DNA of 64,000 nt from Cyanobacteria bacterium UBA2566 (GTDB lineage Bacteria; Cyanobacteriota; Cyanobacteriia; Cyanobacteriales; Desertifilaceae): positions 13,060-77,059 of the forward strand of contig DDLS01000140.1 in assembly GCA_002340255.1 (NCBI GenBank), written 5' to 3'. Of the stretch, positions 51,242 to 59,646 are shown piece after piece. A model generated the notes under the pieces. The model had not been told where the DNA came from. It ran no database searches and was given only the letters and a program-made list of their open reading frames with translations. Made by a program: the position numbers and the translations under genes. Numbering within the stretch: the stretch's first letter is position 1; every line of letters starts with the position of its first letter.

Positions 51242-51754
51242 ATGATTAATGACAATCCAGAATTAAAAACCATGTCTATTGAAATTAAATTGAGTGCTAA
51301 AGCCATTCAAACCTTAGATCTTGCCCCAGCTCAGGAGGCGATCGCTCCCCTATTAGCGGAAAGTCAGTTATCTGCCTACGAACAACAACTCAAATTTAAC
51401 ATTGAATATCCCTGCGAAGATACTGATCCCAGGGAACTCTCAGAAATTCCCGAAATTCGCCTCTGGTTTATCCGTTTAGATACCGTCTATCCTTGGCTGC
51501 CCTTCCTATTGGACTGGAAAGGAGGAGAGCTAGCCCGTTATACCGCCATGCTCATTCCCCATCAATTCCATCGCACTGATGGTATTCAATTTAACCCGGA
51601 AGCCCTGGAAATTTTTGTCATGTGTAAAACTTTTGTCTTAATGAACTGGATGCAACAGCAAGGAATTGAGGCGCGATCGCGCCTCAAAGCCATGACCCAA
51701 ATGCTAGGCTACGAATTAGATGATGGTTTCTTTGACCTGATTATGAACCCTTAA
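51242..51754 (+). CDS. crr6: CRR6 family NDH-1 assembly factor (DUF1817)
   Basis: The product has 170 residues, or 160 if the ATG at 51272 (MSIEIKLSAKAIQTLDLAPA) is used, which fits relatives better. Conserved blocks: QQLKFNIEYPCEDTDPRELS, EIPEIRLWFIRLDTVYPWLP and EALEIFVMCKTFVLMNWM, then MTQMLGYELDDGFF. CRR6 assists insertion of NdhI into the hydrophilic arm of NDH-1 in chloroplasts and cyanobacteria, so it is a photosynthetic-lineage marker. Confidence 0.85.
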   Translation: MINDNPELKTMSIEIKLSAKAIQTLDLAPAQEAIAPLLAESQLSAYEQQLKFNIEYPCEDTDPRELSEIPEIRLWFIRLDTVYPWLPFLLDWKGGELARYTAMLIPHQFHRTDGIQFNPEALEIFVMCKTFVLMNWMQQQGIEARSRLKAMTQMLGYELDDGFFDLIMNP

Positions 51755-51769
51755 AGTAAGTAATGAGGA

Positions 51770-52618
51770 TTAAAACTGTCCCATATACCCTTGATAAATC
51801 CCGCCCCAGTTATCGGGATTTTGGGGATTAAAACCTAACCGACACCACTGTTTGCTCCAGTCTTCCCAATTCAGGCGGCGATCGCCATCAGAATAACCCC
51901 ATAGCATCTCTTCCCTGATCCGTTTATGTTCGAGATCGTTCGGATTTTGGGGATCTTCACACAGCCAAACAGCCAGAGCCTTAAATTCAGCAAACAATCG
52001 TTGTTGTTCGGCATTCAAACGGCGGTCCCACAATGCTTGAGAAGTTTTTGGCCCTACAACACCATCCACCTTCAATCCCTTAAACTCTTGAAAGCGAATA
52101 ACCGATTTTTGGGTTTCGGGGCCAAAAATACCATCCACCTTGAGGCTCCCTCCCGGTTGAGGAGGGACTCCCCAGTTATTGAGTTGAATTTGAAGCTTAC
52201 CAACGCGATCGCCTTGACTCCCCACTTTCAAAATAGAGGAGTGTTCCTGAATATAACAGCCCAAACCGCGATCGAGTAAGGCTTGTGTTTGAATCCCAAC
52301 AATGCCATCGATCGCAATGTTCTGAGCAGCTTGTAAGGCTTTAACCGATTCTGTAGTAATGGGGCCATAATAGCCCGTACTGCGCGTACCCCTAGGAAAA
52401 CATCCTACTGCTTTAAGTCGATCCTGAAGCTCCACAACCGCAGGGCCATAATCCCCCAACTGCCACACATAATTTCCTAGGGTGGGAGACATTTGACTCA
52501 AAAGAGAGATGACTAAGGCGATCGCCAAAAGCTGCTGAACATTAGCAATCTGATCGCCATTGAAATCATCCCAAACCAGAGCGTAATGGAGGTAGGCTAA
52601 ACCATCCATAAACACCAT
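51770..52618 (-). CDS. Peptidoglycan-binding protein with two PGRP_1-type modules
   Basis: The protein has about 282 residues. Two peptidoglycan-binding domain 1 repeats are clear: GDYGPAVVELQDRLKAVGCF with TGYYGPITTESVKALQAAQN, and GSQGDRVGKLQIQLNNWGVP with DGIFGPETQKSVIRFQEFKG. A C-terminal ~80-residue domain ends NWGGIYQGYMGQF. A hydrophobic stretch (QQLLAIALVISLLSQM) may be a signal anchor. ATGs at 52618 and 52609 are both possible starts. Likely acts in the cell envelope. Confidence 0.83.
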   Translation of the reverse strand: MVFMDGLAYLHYALVWDDFNGDQIANVQQLLAIALVISLLSQMSPTLGNYVWQLGDYGPAVVELQDRLKAVGCFPRGTRSTGYYGPITTESVKALQAAQNIAIDGIVGIQTQALLDRGLGCYIQEHSSILKVGSQGDRVGKLQIQLNNWGVPPQPGGSLKVDGIFGPETQKSVIRFQEFKGLKVDGVVGPKTSQALWDRRLNAEQQRLFAEFKALAVWLCEDPQNPNDLEHKRIREEMLWGYSDGDRRLNWEDWSKQWCRLGFNPQNPDNWGGIYQGYMGQF

Positions 52619-52819
52619 ACCTATTGAAAAACACCACCATTCTATAGTGTCTACGATCAATGCATTGAACAGGGAAGATCTGCTTACTCCCAACTCCCGA
52701 CTTCCCTCAATGTATTAAACATCAGTTAACTCTCCACGAGAAATTCACCCTAGTGGAGGAAGTCACGGTATCAATTCATCATTAACCTGAAAAGACAAGA
52801 GGTGGATAGCTCATAACTC

Positions 52820-54622
52820 ATGGATACCAAAATCATAACTCAGGGATACCCAATTAGCCGATACAGTTTGCTCAGTGGGGCGATTGTCCTAGTGTACTTC
52901 ATTGTCGCCTATATAACGACAACAATGATGGGCTTAGGAGAAATTTCTCCAATTTGTCCAGCCGCAGGGATAGCCCTAGGGGTATTAGCGGTTTATGGTA
53001 TCGAGCTTTGGCCAGGAGTGGGTCTAGGAAGTTTGGCTTATGCCCTCATTTTAGGCGCTTCCCCTGTAGTGGCGATCGCTGGGGCACTCAGTCATATCAC
53101 GGGTGCGGCGATCGGCGTTTATTTATTAGGGTTATGTCGATGGAAACCCATGCTTCCGAAACTCAAACCCATACTTCAGTTAGTCTTTTGGGGAGCTACG
53201 ATCGGTACGGGGATTATGGCATTCCTGGATACCGTTTTGAGTCTATGGTTACAGATACTCACTTCGCAAATGGCTTTAGAGCATCTGTGGAGAATGTGGT
53301 TGAATGAGAGTATGGGAGTTTTATTGATTACTCCAATTCTTGTCTATGGGATCAGCCGTTGGTCTTTGGGGAAAGAGTCAATTCAGATTAACACTCCTGA
53401 ATATTGGATAGAAACCCCGATCGCGATCGTCCTTTTCTTCGTGGTTAGTAGCTTGATTTTTGGTCTCCCCGATATGGGGTGGATTAACGATCGGTGGATG
53501 CTGGATATAGCTGATGCGCCCTTAGAATATCTCTGTTTTCCATTTATCGTTTGGGCAGCCTTTCGCTATGGGGCGATCGGGATTTTTACCACCAGTCTCT
53601 CGATCGCAGTTGTGGCTTTAATGGGTTTGAGTCAAGAGCAAGGTCTATTGATCGTAAGGGCAGATACTAGGCAAGAAGCCATCTTCGGGTTTGAAATCTT
53701 GATCGGATCAATTCAGATCACAGCTTTGATCTTGGCTGCCAGTTTAACGGAACTTACGGTTAATGCCGAGCTACTGCGCCATAATCACGATCGCTTATCG
53801 GAAGATATTACCCTTAGAGAAGCTTCGATTATAGAGTTAGAAACCACCTTGGAGCAACAAAAGCAAACCTTACAGGAAAATCAGGAGGCCTTAAGCCGCT
53901 CCAATCAACTGAAAAATTGTTTTTTTCAAGCCATTGCCCATGATTTACGCACCACACTCATGGGAATGCTGATGCTCCATCAAAATTTACTCAAAAAACC
54001 GGGAGAAACCCTATCGGTGAGTCGATCGCTCCTGCAACGGCTCACTGAAGGAGGCGATCTCCAATTGCGTAAACTCAACACTCTGCTGGAAGTGGCTAAT
54101 CTGGATTCTAACTTAAGAGCGATCGAGACTGAAGCCATTAATCTCACTCTCGTTTTAGAACAGGTACTAGAAGAACTGCAACCGGATTTTCAAGCCAATG
54201 AGGTTCGCCTAACGTATCATCGGCCAGAGAAATTACCCCTCGTTGATGCCGATCCTCAGCAGATGAAGCGTGTGTTTGAACATCTGCTCTCCAATGCCAT
54301 CAAGCATAATCCCCCTGGAGTCGAGATCCAGATTCAGTTCCAAACTCAACCTAACCGTGAGGTTTGCTGTTCAGTGACCGATAATGGCGTTGGTATTACT
54401 GCCGAAAAGCTGCCCTATTTATTTTCCTTAGATCCTCAAGCTTCGGACTCTCACACCAGCCATCCCTTAACTGGCATTTCCCTGGGCCTATATCAATGCG
54501 ATCGGATTCTAGCCACCCATGGTGGTCAGTTAGGTGTTGAAAGTTATCTAACTCAGGGGTCTCGTTTCTGGTTGTGCCTTCCTGAGTATCGCTCCTCCTC
54601 CCCTTCTGTAAATTTAAGCTAA
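52820..54622 (+). CDS. MASE1-domain sensor histidine kinase
   Basis: The 600-residue protein has an N-terminal MASE1 integral membrane sensor of about eight helices (ICPAAGIALGVLAVYGIELW), a coiled coil, then HisKA with the phosphoacceptor His near residue 374 (IAHDLRTTLMGM). The HATPase domain follows (HLLSNAIKHNP, VTDNGVGI, GISLGLYQCDRIL). It is not followed by a response regulator gene. An RsbW-like gene follows after 187 bases, possibly part of the same signalling unit. Confidence 0.88.
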   Translation: MDTKIITQGYPISRYSLLSGAIVLVYFIVAYITTTMMGLGEISPICPAAGIALGVLAVYGIELWPGVGLGSLAYALILGASPVVAIAGALSHITGAAIGVYLLGLCRWKPMLPKLKPILQLVFWGATIGTGIMAFLDTVLSLWLQILTSQMALEHLWRMWLNESMGVLLITPILVYGISRWSLGKESIQINTPEYWIETPIAIVLFFVVSSLIFGLPDMGWINDRWMLDIADAPLEYLCFPFIVWAAFRYGAIGIFTTSLSIAVVALMGLSQEQGLLIVRADTRQEAIFGFEILIGSIQITALILAASLTELTVNAELLRHNHDRLSEDITLREASIIELETTLEQQKQTLQENQEALSRSNQLKNCFFQAIAHDLRTTLMGMLMLHQNLLKKPGETLSVSRSLLQRLTEGGDLQLRKLNTLLEVANLDSNLRAIETEAINLTLVLEQVLEELQPDFQANEVRLTYHRPEKLPLVDADPQQMKRVFEHLLSNAIKHNPPGVEIQIQFQTQPNREVCCSVTDNGVGITAEKLPYLFSLDPQASDSHTSHPLTGISLGLYQCDRILATHGGQLGVESYLTQGSRFWLCLPEYRSSSPSVNLS

Positions 54623-54809
54623 TTTTAAACCCAACGTTAACCCAATCAGATTACGATTGAAATGGGGTGAAACAGATACTATTTTGGTACAACTTAATGC
54701 AACCGTTATTTTAGCGGGTTGAATAAAAATGCGACCTGACCGTATCTTCATGACTGATCCCAATTGATCCCTCCCTAAAAGTAGTCATAGATGATCCCTT
54801 TTTAAGATA

Positions 54810-55244
54810 ATGCAGCATTTGATTGCTTCAGGTAAACTAGATTCTTTGTCAGTGATTGCACAGTATGTTTTAGCTGTAGCTCAGGAGGCAGGGTTAGATC
54901 GTAAATCCTCTTATAAATTGAGATTAGCAGTTGATGAAATCGCTACTAATATTATTATTCATGGTTATGTAGAAGCAGGCATTAATGGGGATTTAGATAT
55001 CCGAGCAGATATGACTGATCGAGAACTGATGGTCTCTATGGAAGATACAGGCGCTGTTTACGATCCCACAGAAGAAGAGGAACCCCCTCATTTATGTTTG
55101 TCAATCGAACAACGGCCCTGTGGGGGGTTAGGGGTTTACTTAGCCCTGCAAAGTGTAGATCGGTTTATCCATGAGCGCACTGGCTCGATCAACCGTAATG
55201 TGTTTATTGTCAAACGGCAAGAACACTCCTTAGATCCGCTCTAG
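54810..55244 (+). CDS. RsbW-like anti-sigma/serine kinase domain protein
   Basis: The 144-residue HATPase_c_2 protein has an N box DEIATNIIIHGY, G1-like MEDTGAVYDPT and G2 CGGLGVYLAL. These GHKL proteins phosphorylate anti-anti-sigma factors or act as switch modules in PP2C-type (RsbU) pathways. No anti-anti-sigma or sigma gene lies beside it. The upstream MASE1 kinase may be related by position only. Confidence 0.86.
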   Translation: MQHLIASGKLDSLSVIAQYVLAVAQEAGLDRKSSYKLRLAVDEIATNIIIHGYVEAGINGDLDIRADMTDRELMVSMEDTGAVYDPTEEEEPPHLCLSIEQRPCGGLGVYLALQSVDRFIHERTGSINRNVFIVKRQEHSLDPL

Positions 55245-55593
55245 ACTCAGAATTGAGCTGATGTGACTTCCTCTCCACCGCCAACCCAAGAAACCCTAAA
55301 AGTGTGGCAATTAAAGATGCAAAAGGCAAAAAGGAATGGGTTTGGTGGTTGCTATGCCTAAAATTGATCCCTTCTGAATCCTGTCAAGGCTTTTCCAGTC
55401 TTGTTTAGAGAGATAATCGAGTATGGCCATTTGTCTGATGTGTCAATTCTTCTCTGAGCTTACCTTTGCTTCTACCAAACTCAGGTTAGACTAAGAGCCA
55501 AATGCGCTAAATGTCGAGTGTTCGGTTGTGAATCGGATGTAGAAGGGTTAACCTTTCTATTGACTACTCCCTTGAACCTGAATCCTCAAGCCT
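55245..55593. other. Intergenic region before yvcK
   Basis: A 349-base gap. A minus-strand frame gives a hydrophobic SLIATLLGFLGLAVERKS, but it has no start codon or family. No promoter, dyad or RNA gene could be assigned. Confidence 0.35.
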
Positions 55594-56970
55594 ATGTCCT
55601 TTAGTCTACTCAAGCGACTGCGAAGAAACCATTATACCCAAGCCATTGGCCGACGCAGTGGCAAATCTTCGCGTTTGAATCAGTGGTTTAAATGGCTCTC
55701 CCCTGGATTGTTCGTTAAGCGCTGGATGGTGATTAGCGCTGGGGGAATGATTCTGGCAACTTTGGGGTTGGCGATTTGGACGAAGATGACCCCAGTTTTT
55801 TATTTGCTGAGATTAACGGAGGCAGTATTAAGCGGTTTGGCTCAGTTGGTTCCGAATACGATTAGCGGGCCGTTGGTCGTGATTGGGGGGATTCTACTGA
55901 TTTTGTGGGGCCAGAGTCAAACCGTGAATTCTATTAGTCAGGTGCTAAGGCCTCCTGGGGATGAGGAGTTGGTGGATATGTTGATGAACCATCGTCGTCT
56001 GCATCGGGGGCCGAAAATTGTGGCGCTGGGAGGAGGAACAGGGTTATCGACGCTGTTGCGGGGGTTGAAGCTCTATAGCGCTAATATTACGGCGATTGTG
56101 ACGGTGGCCGATGATGGAGGGTCTTCGGGACGGTTGCGACGGGAGTTGGGAGTGCAACCGCCTGGGGATATTCGCAATTGTTTGGCGGCTTTGGGGGATG
56201 AAGAGAAGTTGTTGACGGAGTTGTTTCAATATCGTTTTAAGACGGGGGATGGGTTAGCGGGTCATAGTTTTGGTAATTTATTTTTGACCGCCATGAGTGA
56301 GGTTACGGGGGATTTGGAGCAGGCGATCGCCGCGAGTTCTCATGTGTTAGCGGTACGCGGTCAGGTGTTACCAGCAACGTTGGAAGATGTGTATTTGTGG
56401 GCTGAGATGGAGGATGGCCGCCGGATTGAGGGGGAATCTCGGATTCCAGAGGCAAGGGGAAAAATTGTTAGGATTGGTTGTGTTCCGGAGTCTCCGCCAG
56501 CTCTGCCCGCCGCGATCGCCGCGATTGAGGAAGCCGATTATATTATTGTGGGGCCAGGTAGTTTGTATACGAGCGTGATTCCCAATTTATTAGTACCGGA
56601 AATTGTGGAGGCGATCGCCAAAAAACGGGTTCCCCGGATCTATGTCTGCAATATTATGACGGAACCCGGAGAGACCGATAGCTATACTGTTTCCGATCAT
56701 ATTCGGGCGATCGATCGGGTGGTGAAACGGCGGATTTTTGATGCGGTTTTAGTGCATAAACGGCCCCCTTCTGAAGCCGCTCTAATGCGATATGCAAAGC
56801 AGCGTTCCCATCCGGTATTTTTGGATCGCGAAGATGTGGCACGGTTAGGATATCGGATGGTGATGAGTAATGTCATGGATGAGGACGCGATCGCTCACAA
56901 AGTCCGCCATGATTCCCATCAGTTGGCGAAAGTCTTGTTACGTTGGTATAGCCGAGTACGGAGCTTGTAA
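55594..56970 (+). CDS. yvcK: YvcK family protein (gluconeogenesis factor/UDP-sugar binding)
   Basis: The 458-residue protein has an N-terminal extension with two membrane helices (VISAGGMILATLGLAIW; NTISGPLVVIGGILLILW) before the YvcK/CofD-like core: KIVALGGGTGLSTLLRGLK, VTVADDGGSSGRLRRELG, PPGDIRNCLAALGD, GHSFGNLFLTAMSEV, and IIVGPGSLYTSVIPNLLVPE. YvcK binds UDP-GlcNAc-type sugars and links metabolism to envelope synthesis in Gram-positives. Membrane-anchored versions like this are usual in cyanobacteria. Confidence 0.92.
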   Translation: MSFSLLKRLRRNHYTQAIGRRSGKSSRLNQWFKWLSPGLFVKRWMVISAGGMILATLGLAIWTKMTPVFYLLRLTEAVLSGLAQLVPNTISGPLVVIGGILLILWGQSQTVNSISQVLRPPGDEELVDMLMNHRRLHRGPKIVALGGGTGLSTLLRGLKLYSANITAIVTVADDGGSSGRLRRELGVQPPGDIRNCLAALGDEEKLLTELFQYRFKTGDGLAGHSFGNLFLTAMSEVTGDLEQAIAASSHVLAVRGQVLPATLEDVYLWAEMEDGRRIEGESRIPEARGKIVRIGCVPESPPALPAAIAAIEEADYIIVGPGSLYTSVIPNLLVPEIVEAIAKKRVPRIYVCNIMTEPGETDSYTVSDHIRAIDRVVKRRIFDAVLVHKRPPSEAALMRYAKQRSHPVFLDREDVARLGYRMVMSNVMDEDAIAHKVRHDSHQLAKVLLRWYSRVRSL

Positions 56971-57039
56971 GAGAAATCCTAGGAACAATATAAACGACTT
57001 CAATCGATCTGAAATAAGATTATTCATAAATTTTAAACC

Positions 57040-57543
57040 ATGACTTATGCCCAAAAGATCGCCAATATTTTCCAAATGACGGATACAGTATGGGAACGTC
57101 ATACGAATCCCTGGAGTTTTTGGACACGCTACCTGAGTTTACCTCTGTTAGTATTAGCCAGTTGGAGTCGTCTTTGGTTAGGTTGGGGCGCATTCATTCC
57201 CATTACCTTAGTTTTGTTTTGGATTTGGATTAATCCGCGCCTGTTTCCCAAACCAGAAAGTACCCAAAATTGGGCTTCAAAAGGCGTATTAGGAGAACGG
57301 GTTTGGCTCAATCAAAAGCAAATCCCGATTCCCAGCCATCATCAACCCATGTTGACATTTACGAATACAGTGAATGGAGTCGGTTTTGCGATCGCGCTCT
57401 GGGGTTTGATTACCTTAACACTTTGGCCTACTTTGCTGGGTTTATCTTGGACTATTTTGGCTAAAACCTGGTTTCTCGATCGCATGGTTTGGCTCTTTGA
57501 AGACATGAAAGACCATCCCCAATATCGCGATTGGTTGTATTGA
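57040..57543 (+). CDS. DUF6653-like small membrane protein
   Basis: The 167-residue protein has four hydrophobic segments and the opening MTDTVWERHTNPWSFWTRY, then GERVWLNQKQIPIPSHHQPM and the ending KTWFLDRMVWLFEDMKDHPQ. This matches the family I know as DUF6653 (W-x-RH-x-NPWS-x-x-TR). Function is unknown. It lies 69 bases after yvcK. Confidence 0.75.
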   Translation: MTYAQKIANIFQMTDTVWERHTNPWSFWTRYLSLPLLVLASWSRLWLGWGAFIPITLVLFWIWINPRLFPKPESTQNWASKGVLGERVWLNQKQIPIPSHHQPMLTFTNTVNGVGFAIALWGLITLTLWPTLLGLSWTILAKTWFLDRMVWLFEDMKDHPQYRDWLY

Positions 57544-57601
57544 ACTCAAGCGTATTCGCAATCTTTCCTATGAAATGCCTGAACAATAAGATTCAAAGGA
57601 A

Positions 57602-58057
57602 CTATTGTGTCAATTTTTTGATAAATTTCATCTCTCCTTGGAAGTCTCCATCCGATTCAACACCAACGGGAACCCAGCCCAGATGTAAATAAAAACCGTA
57701 GGCTCTGAAGTTGGGATTGTTACCTGTCAGCAACCAAATCTCTTCAATTTCCTGCAACCCTAACCAATCTTCAGCCGCTTGTATGAGGGCACGTCCAACT
57801 CCTCGATCTTCAAAAGCAGGGAGAACAAATAGGCCCAATATGGTTTTTTCTGTGGCATTGGCAATAGAGAAACCAATGGGTTGACTCTCAATCTCAGCAA
57901 CCCATGCACAACTATCTGTTGCTAACATTTGGGCAACTGACTCTGGAGTAATCCCCAGTTGAGCAATCTCTTCACGGGATTGATAATTTTCGACGACACT
58001 GGTTCTAATCTCAAAGAGAGTTTCAATATCATCGTGTTGGGCAATTCGGAGTTTCAT
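57602..58057 (-). CDS. GNAT-family N-acetyltransferase
   Basis: This 151-residue protein starts at MKLRIAQHDDIETLFEIRTS. Acetyl-CoA motif A is LGLFVLPAFEDRGVGRALIQAAEDWLG, followed by IEEIWLLTGNNPNFRAYGFY LHLGWVPVG. Substrate unknown. It lies 153 bases beyond galT on the same strand. Confidence 0.88.
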   Translation of the reverse strand: MKLRIAQHDDIETLFEIRTSVVENYQSREEIAQLGITPESVAQMLATDSCAWVAEIESQPIGFSIANATEKTILGLFVLPAFEDRGVGRALIQAAEDWLGLQEIEEIWLLTGNNPNFRAYGFYLHLGWVPVGVESDGDFQGEMKFIKKLTQ

Positions 58058-58210
58058 ACTGCGATCGAGGGAATAATTCAATATTCTGCATTTGCGATAT
58101 TATTTCCTACAATAAGCTGAAGTTGGAATTCTCCGTGTCTGATTACTTCGGAGATTTGGACAAATTTTCGTCTGAGGCATCGCTTTCCTCTTCCCCATCT
58201 ACTTAACACC

Positions 58211-59209
58211 CTATTGTCGCAAAAACTCAGCATCCCATTCCGGCAAAGAGGGATTAATACTCACGCTAGAAGCAATTTCAAATCCCGCAGGAGTAGTTAA
58301 CCGGGGGCGGATTTGGCAATACCAGTGAACTTGAGGTTCTTCTGCCTTATAGCGAGCTGCGGTATTGATGATGTAGTTATAGTCTGGATCGTTGAGTTTT
58401 GCCGATAACCGCGTTAAAATACTTTGTAGGATAGCGGCGAAATCTGCTTTTTCTGTATCCGTCAGACTGCCAAAATCGGCCTCATGGTGTTTCGGGGCGA
58501 TCGATATCTCAAACGGCACTTCAGCAGCAAAGGGTACAAACGCCAAAAATGAATTATTTTCCTCTAGTATCCGCGTCTGCTCCTTGTACTCAAACTTGAG
58601 AATATCACAGTACAAACACCGCCCCCAGTCATCATAATATCGTTGTGCTTCCTCCTCGCGCCAGCGTCGCTGTTGAGGTACAATACTCGTAATGATAATC
58701 TGGGAATGGGGATGGGATTGGGAAGCACCTGCTCGTTGTCCGTGATTGCGGAAGATAATCCCCATCATGCTCTCATGTTCCCGCATTAGATCGATGTAGC
58801 GGTGATGATAGGTTTCTACAATCAGCTCCACTTCCGATCGCTCCATGGTAGGAATATCCTTATCATGATCTGGACTTTCGATAATTACCTCATGGCGACC
58901 ATAACCTGGCATCGTGAGGTAAATCCCATGGGAAGCTCGCAGGGTATTGCCTTGAGTCGAAAGTGCCGGATAGCGATTGCCAACAACACGGGTTTGCCAC
59001 CCAGAACCATTAGCTTTAGGCAGTTCTAGTAAAATGGGTTCCTCTTCATGAGTCCCTCCAGGACAAAAGGGGCAAGGAAGGGGAATCGGAGGAGCGATAG
59101 TGCAGGCTTGTCGCCAATCTTGGGGACGGTGCTTTCTCTTGGGAGCATAGATGACCCATTCCCTGGTGACCTTATTGAGTCGGATGTGGTTACCTTCAAT
59201 ATCTTGCAC
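58211..59209 (-). CDS. galT: Galactose-1-phosphate uridylyltransferase
   Basis: GalT exchanges UDP between UDP-glucose and galactose 1-phosphate (Leloir pathway). The 332-residue protein has zinc ligands in CPFCPGGTHEEEP, the substrate loop VGNRYPAL, the active site HPHSQIIITSIVP (catalytic His in SHPHSQ) and the C-terminal VHWYCQIRPRL. It can feed nucleotide sugars to the glycosyltransferases of this window. No galK or galE is nearby; some related proteins act on other sugar 1-phosphates. Confidence 0.92.
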   Translation of the reverse strand: MQDIEGNHIRLNKVTREWVIYAPKRKHRPQDWRQACTIAPPIPLPCPFCPGGTHEEEPILLELPKANGSGWQTRVVGNRYPALSTQGNTLRASHGIYLTMPGYGRHEVIIESPDHDKDIPTMERSEVELIVETYHHRYIDLMREHESMMGIIFRNHGQRAGASQSHPHSQIIITSIVPQQRRWREEEAQRYYDDWGRCLYCDILKFEYKEQTRILEENNSFLAFVPFAAEVPFEISIAPKHHEADFGSLTDTEKADFAAILQSILTRLSAKLNDPDYNYIINTAARYKAEEPQVHWYCQIRPRLTTPAGFEIASSVSINPSLPEWDAEFLRQ

Positions 59210-59646
59210 TTGAATCCCGCGTCATGTTTGTTAGATTTGCCTACCTTACTTTAACGCCTAATCCTGCACTGAAACCGGCGATCGCAAGATTCACCTTCTG
59301 GTCACCATGCTTTTACGACTGAAGAGGTTTGGTTTAAGACTTGAGCGATAACAGATTTTCAAGTGTGTTCAGCATCATTTTTGCCTCATCCTGGTGTTCA
59401 AGGATTGGAATTTTACGTTTTGTCAACATCTAGTACTGTAAAGCACCTGCGATTGCTTTTATGTTACAATGATATCCATGACATCCATGTATATTGCTAG
59501 TCTTTTTACACTCAGCAAAAAATACTCAAGGACTGTAAATTAATTTCAATACTACCCTAGATTTGTCCAATTTCACTCAGGGAACCCTCGCTTGACCTCC
59601 ATATTTCACCCCATCTTTTAACCTTATTTTACCTCGACTGTTAACC
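59210..59646. other. Divergent intergenic region between galT and the phytochrome gene
   Basis: A 437-base gap. A promoter-like TACAAT lies at about 59475-59480 within TATGTTACAATGATATCC, with a TTGCTT nearby but at short spacing. No small gene, dyad or RNA was identified. The phytochrome leader is therefore long (about 165 bases) if that box is used. Confidence 0.35.

Noticed and set aside
55270..55390. Minus-strand hydrophobic stretch SLIATLLGFLGLAVERKS, suggesting a small membrane protein or sorting signal
   Set aside because: No start codon, no ribosome site and no match to known small photosystem or PEP-CTERM sequences; it runs into antisense of the RsbW-like gene.
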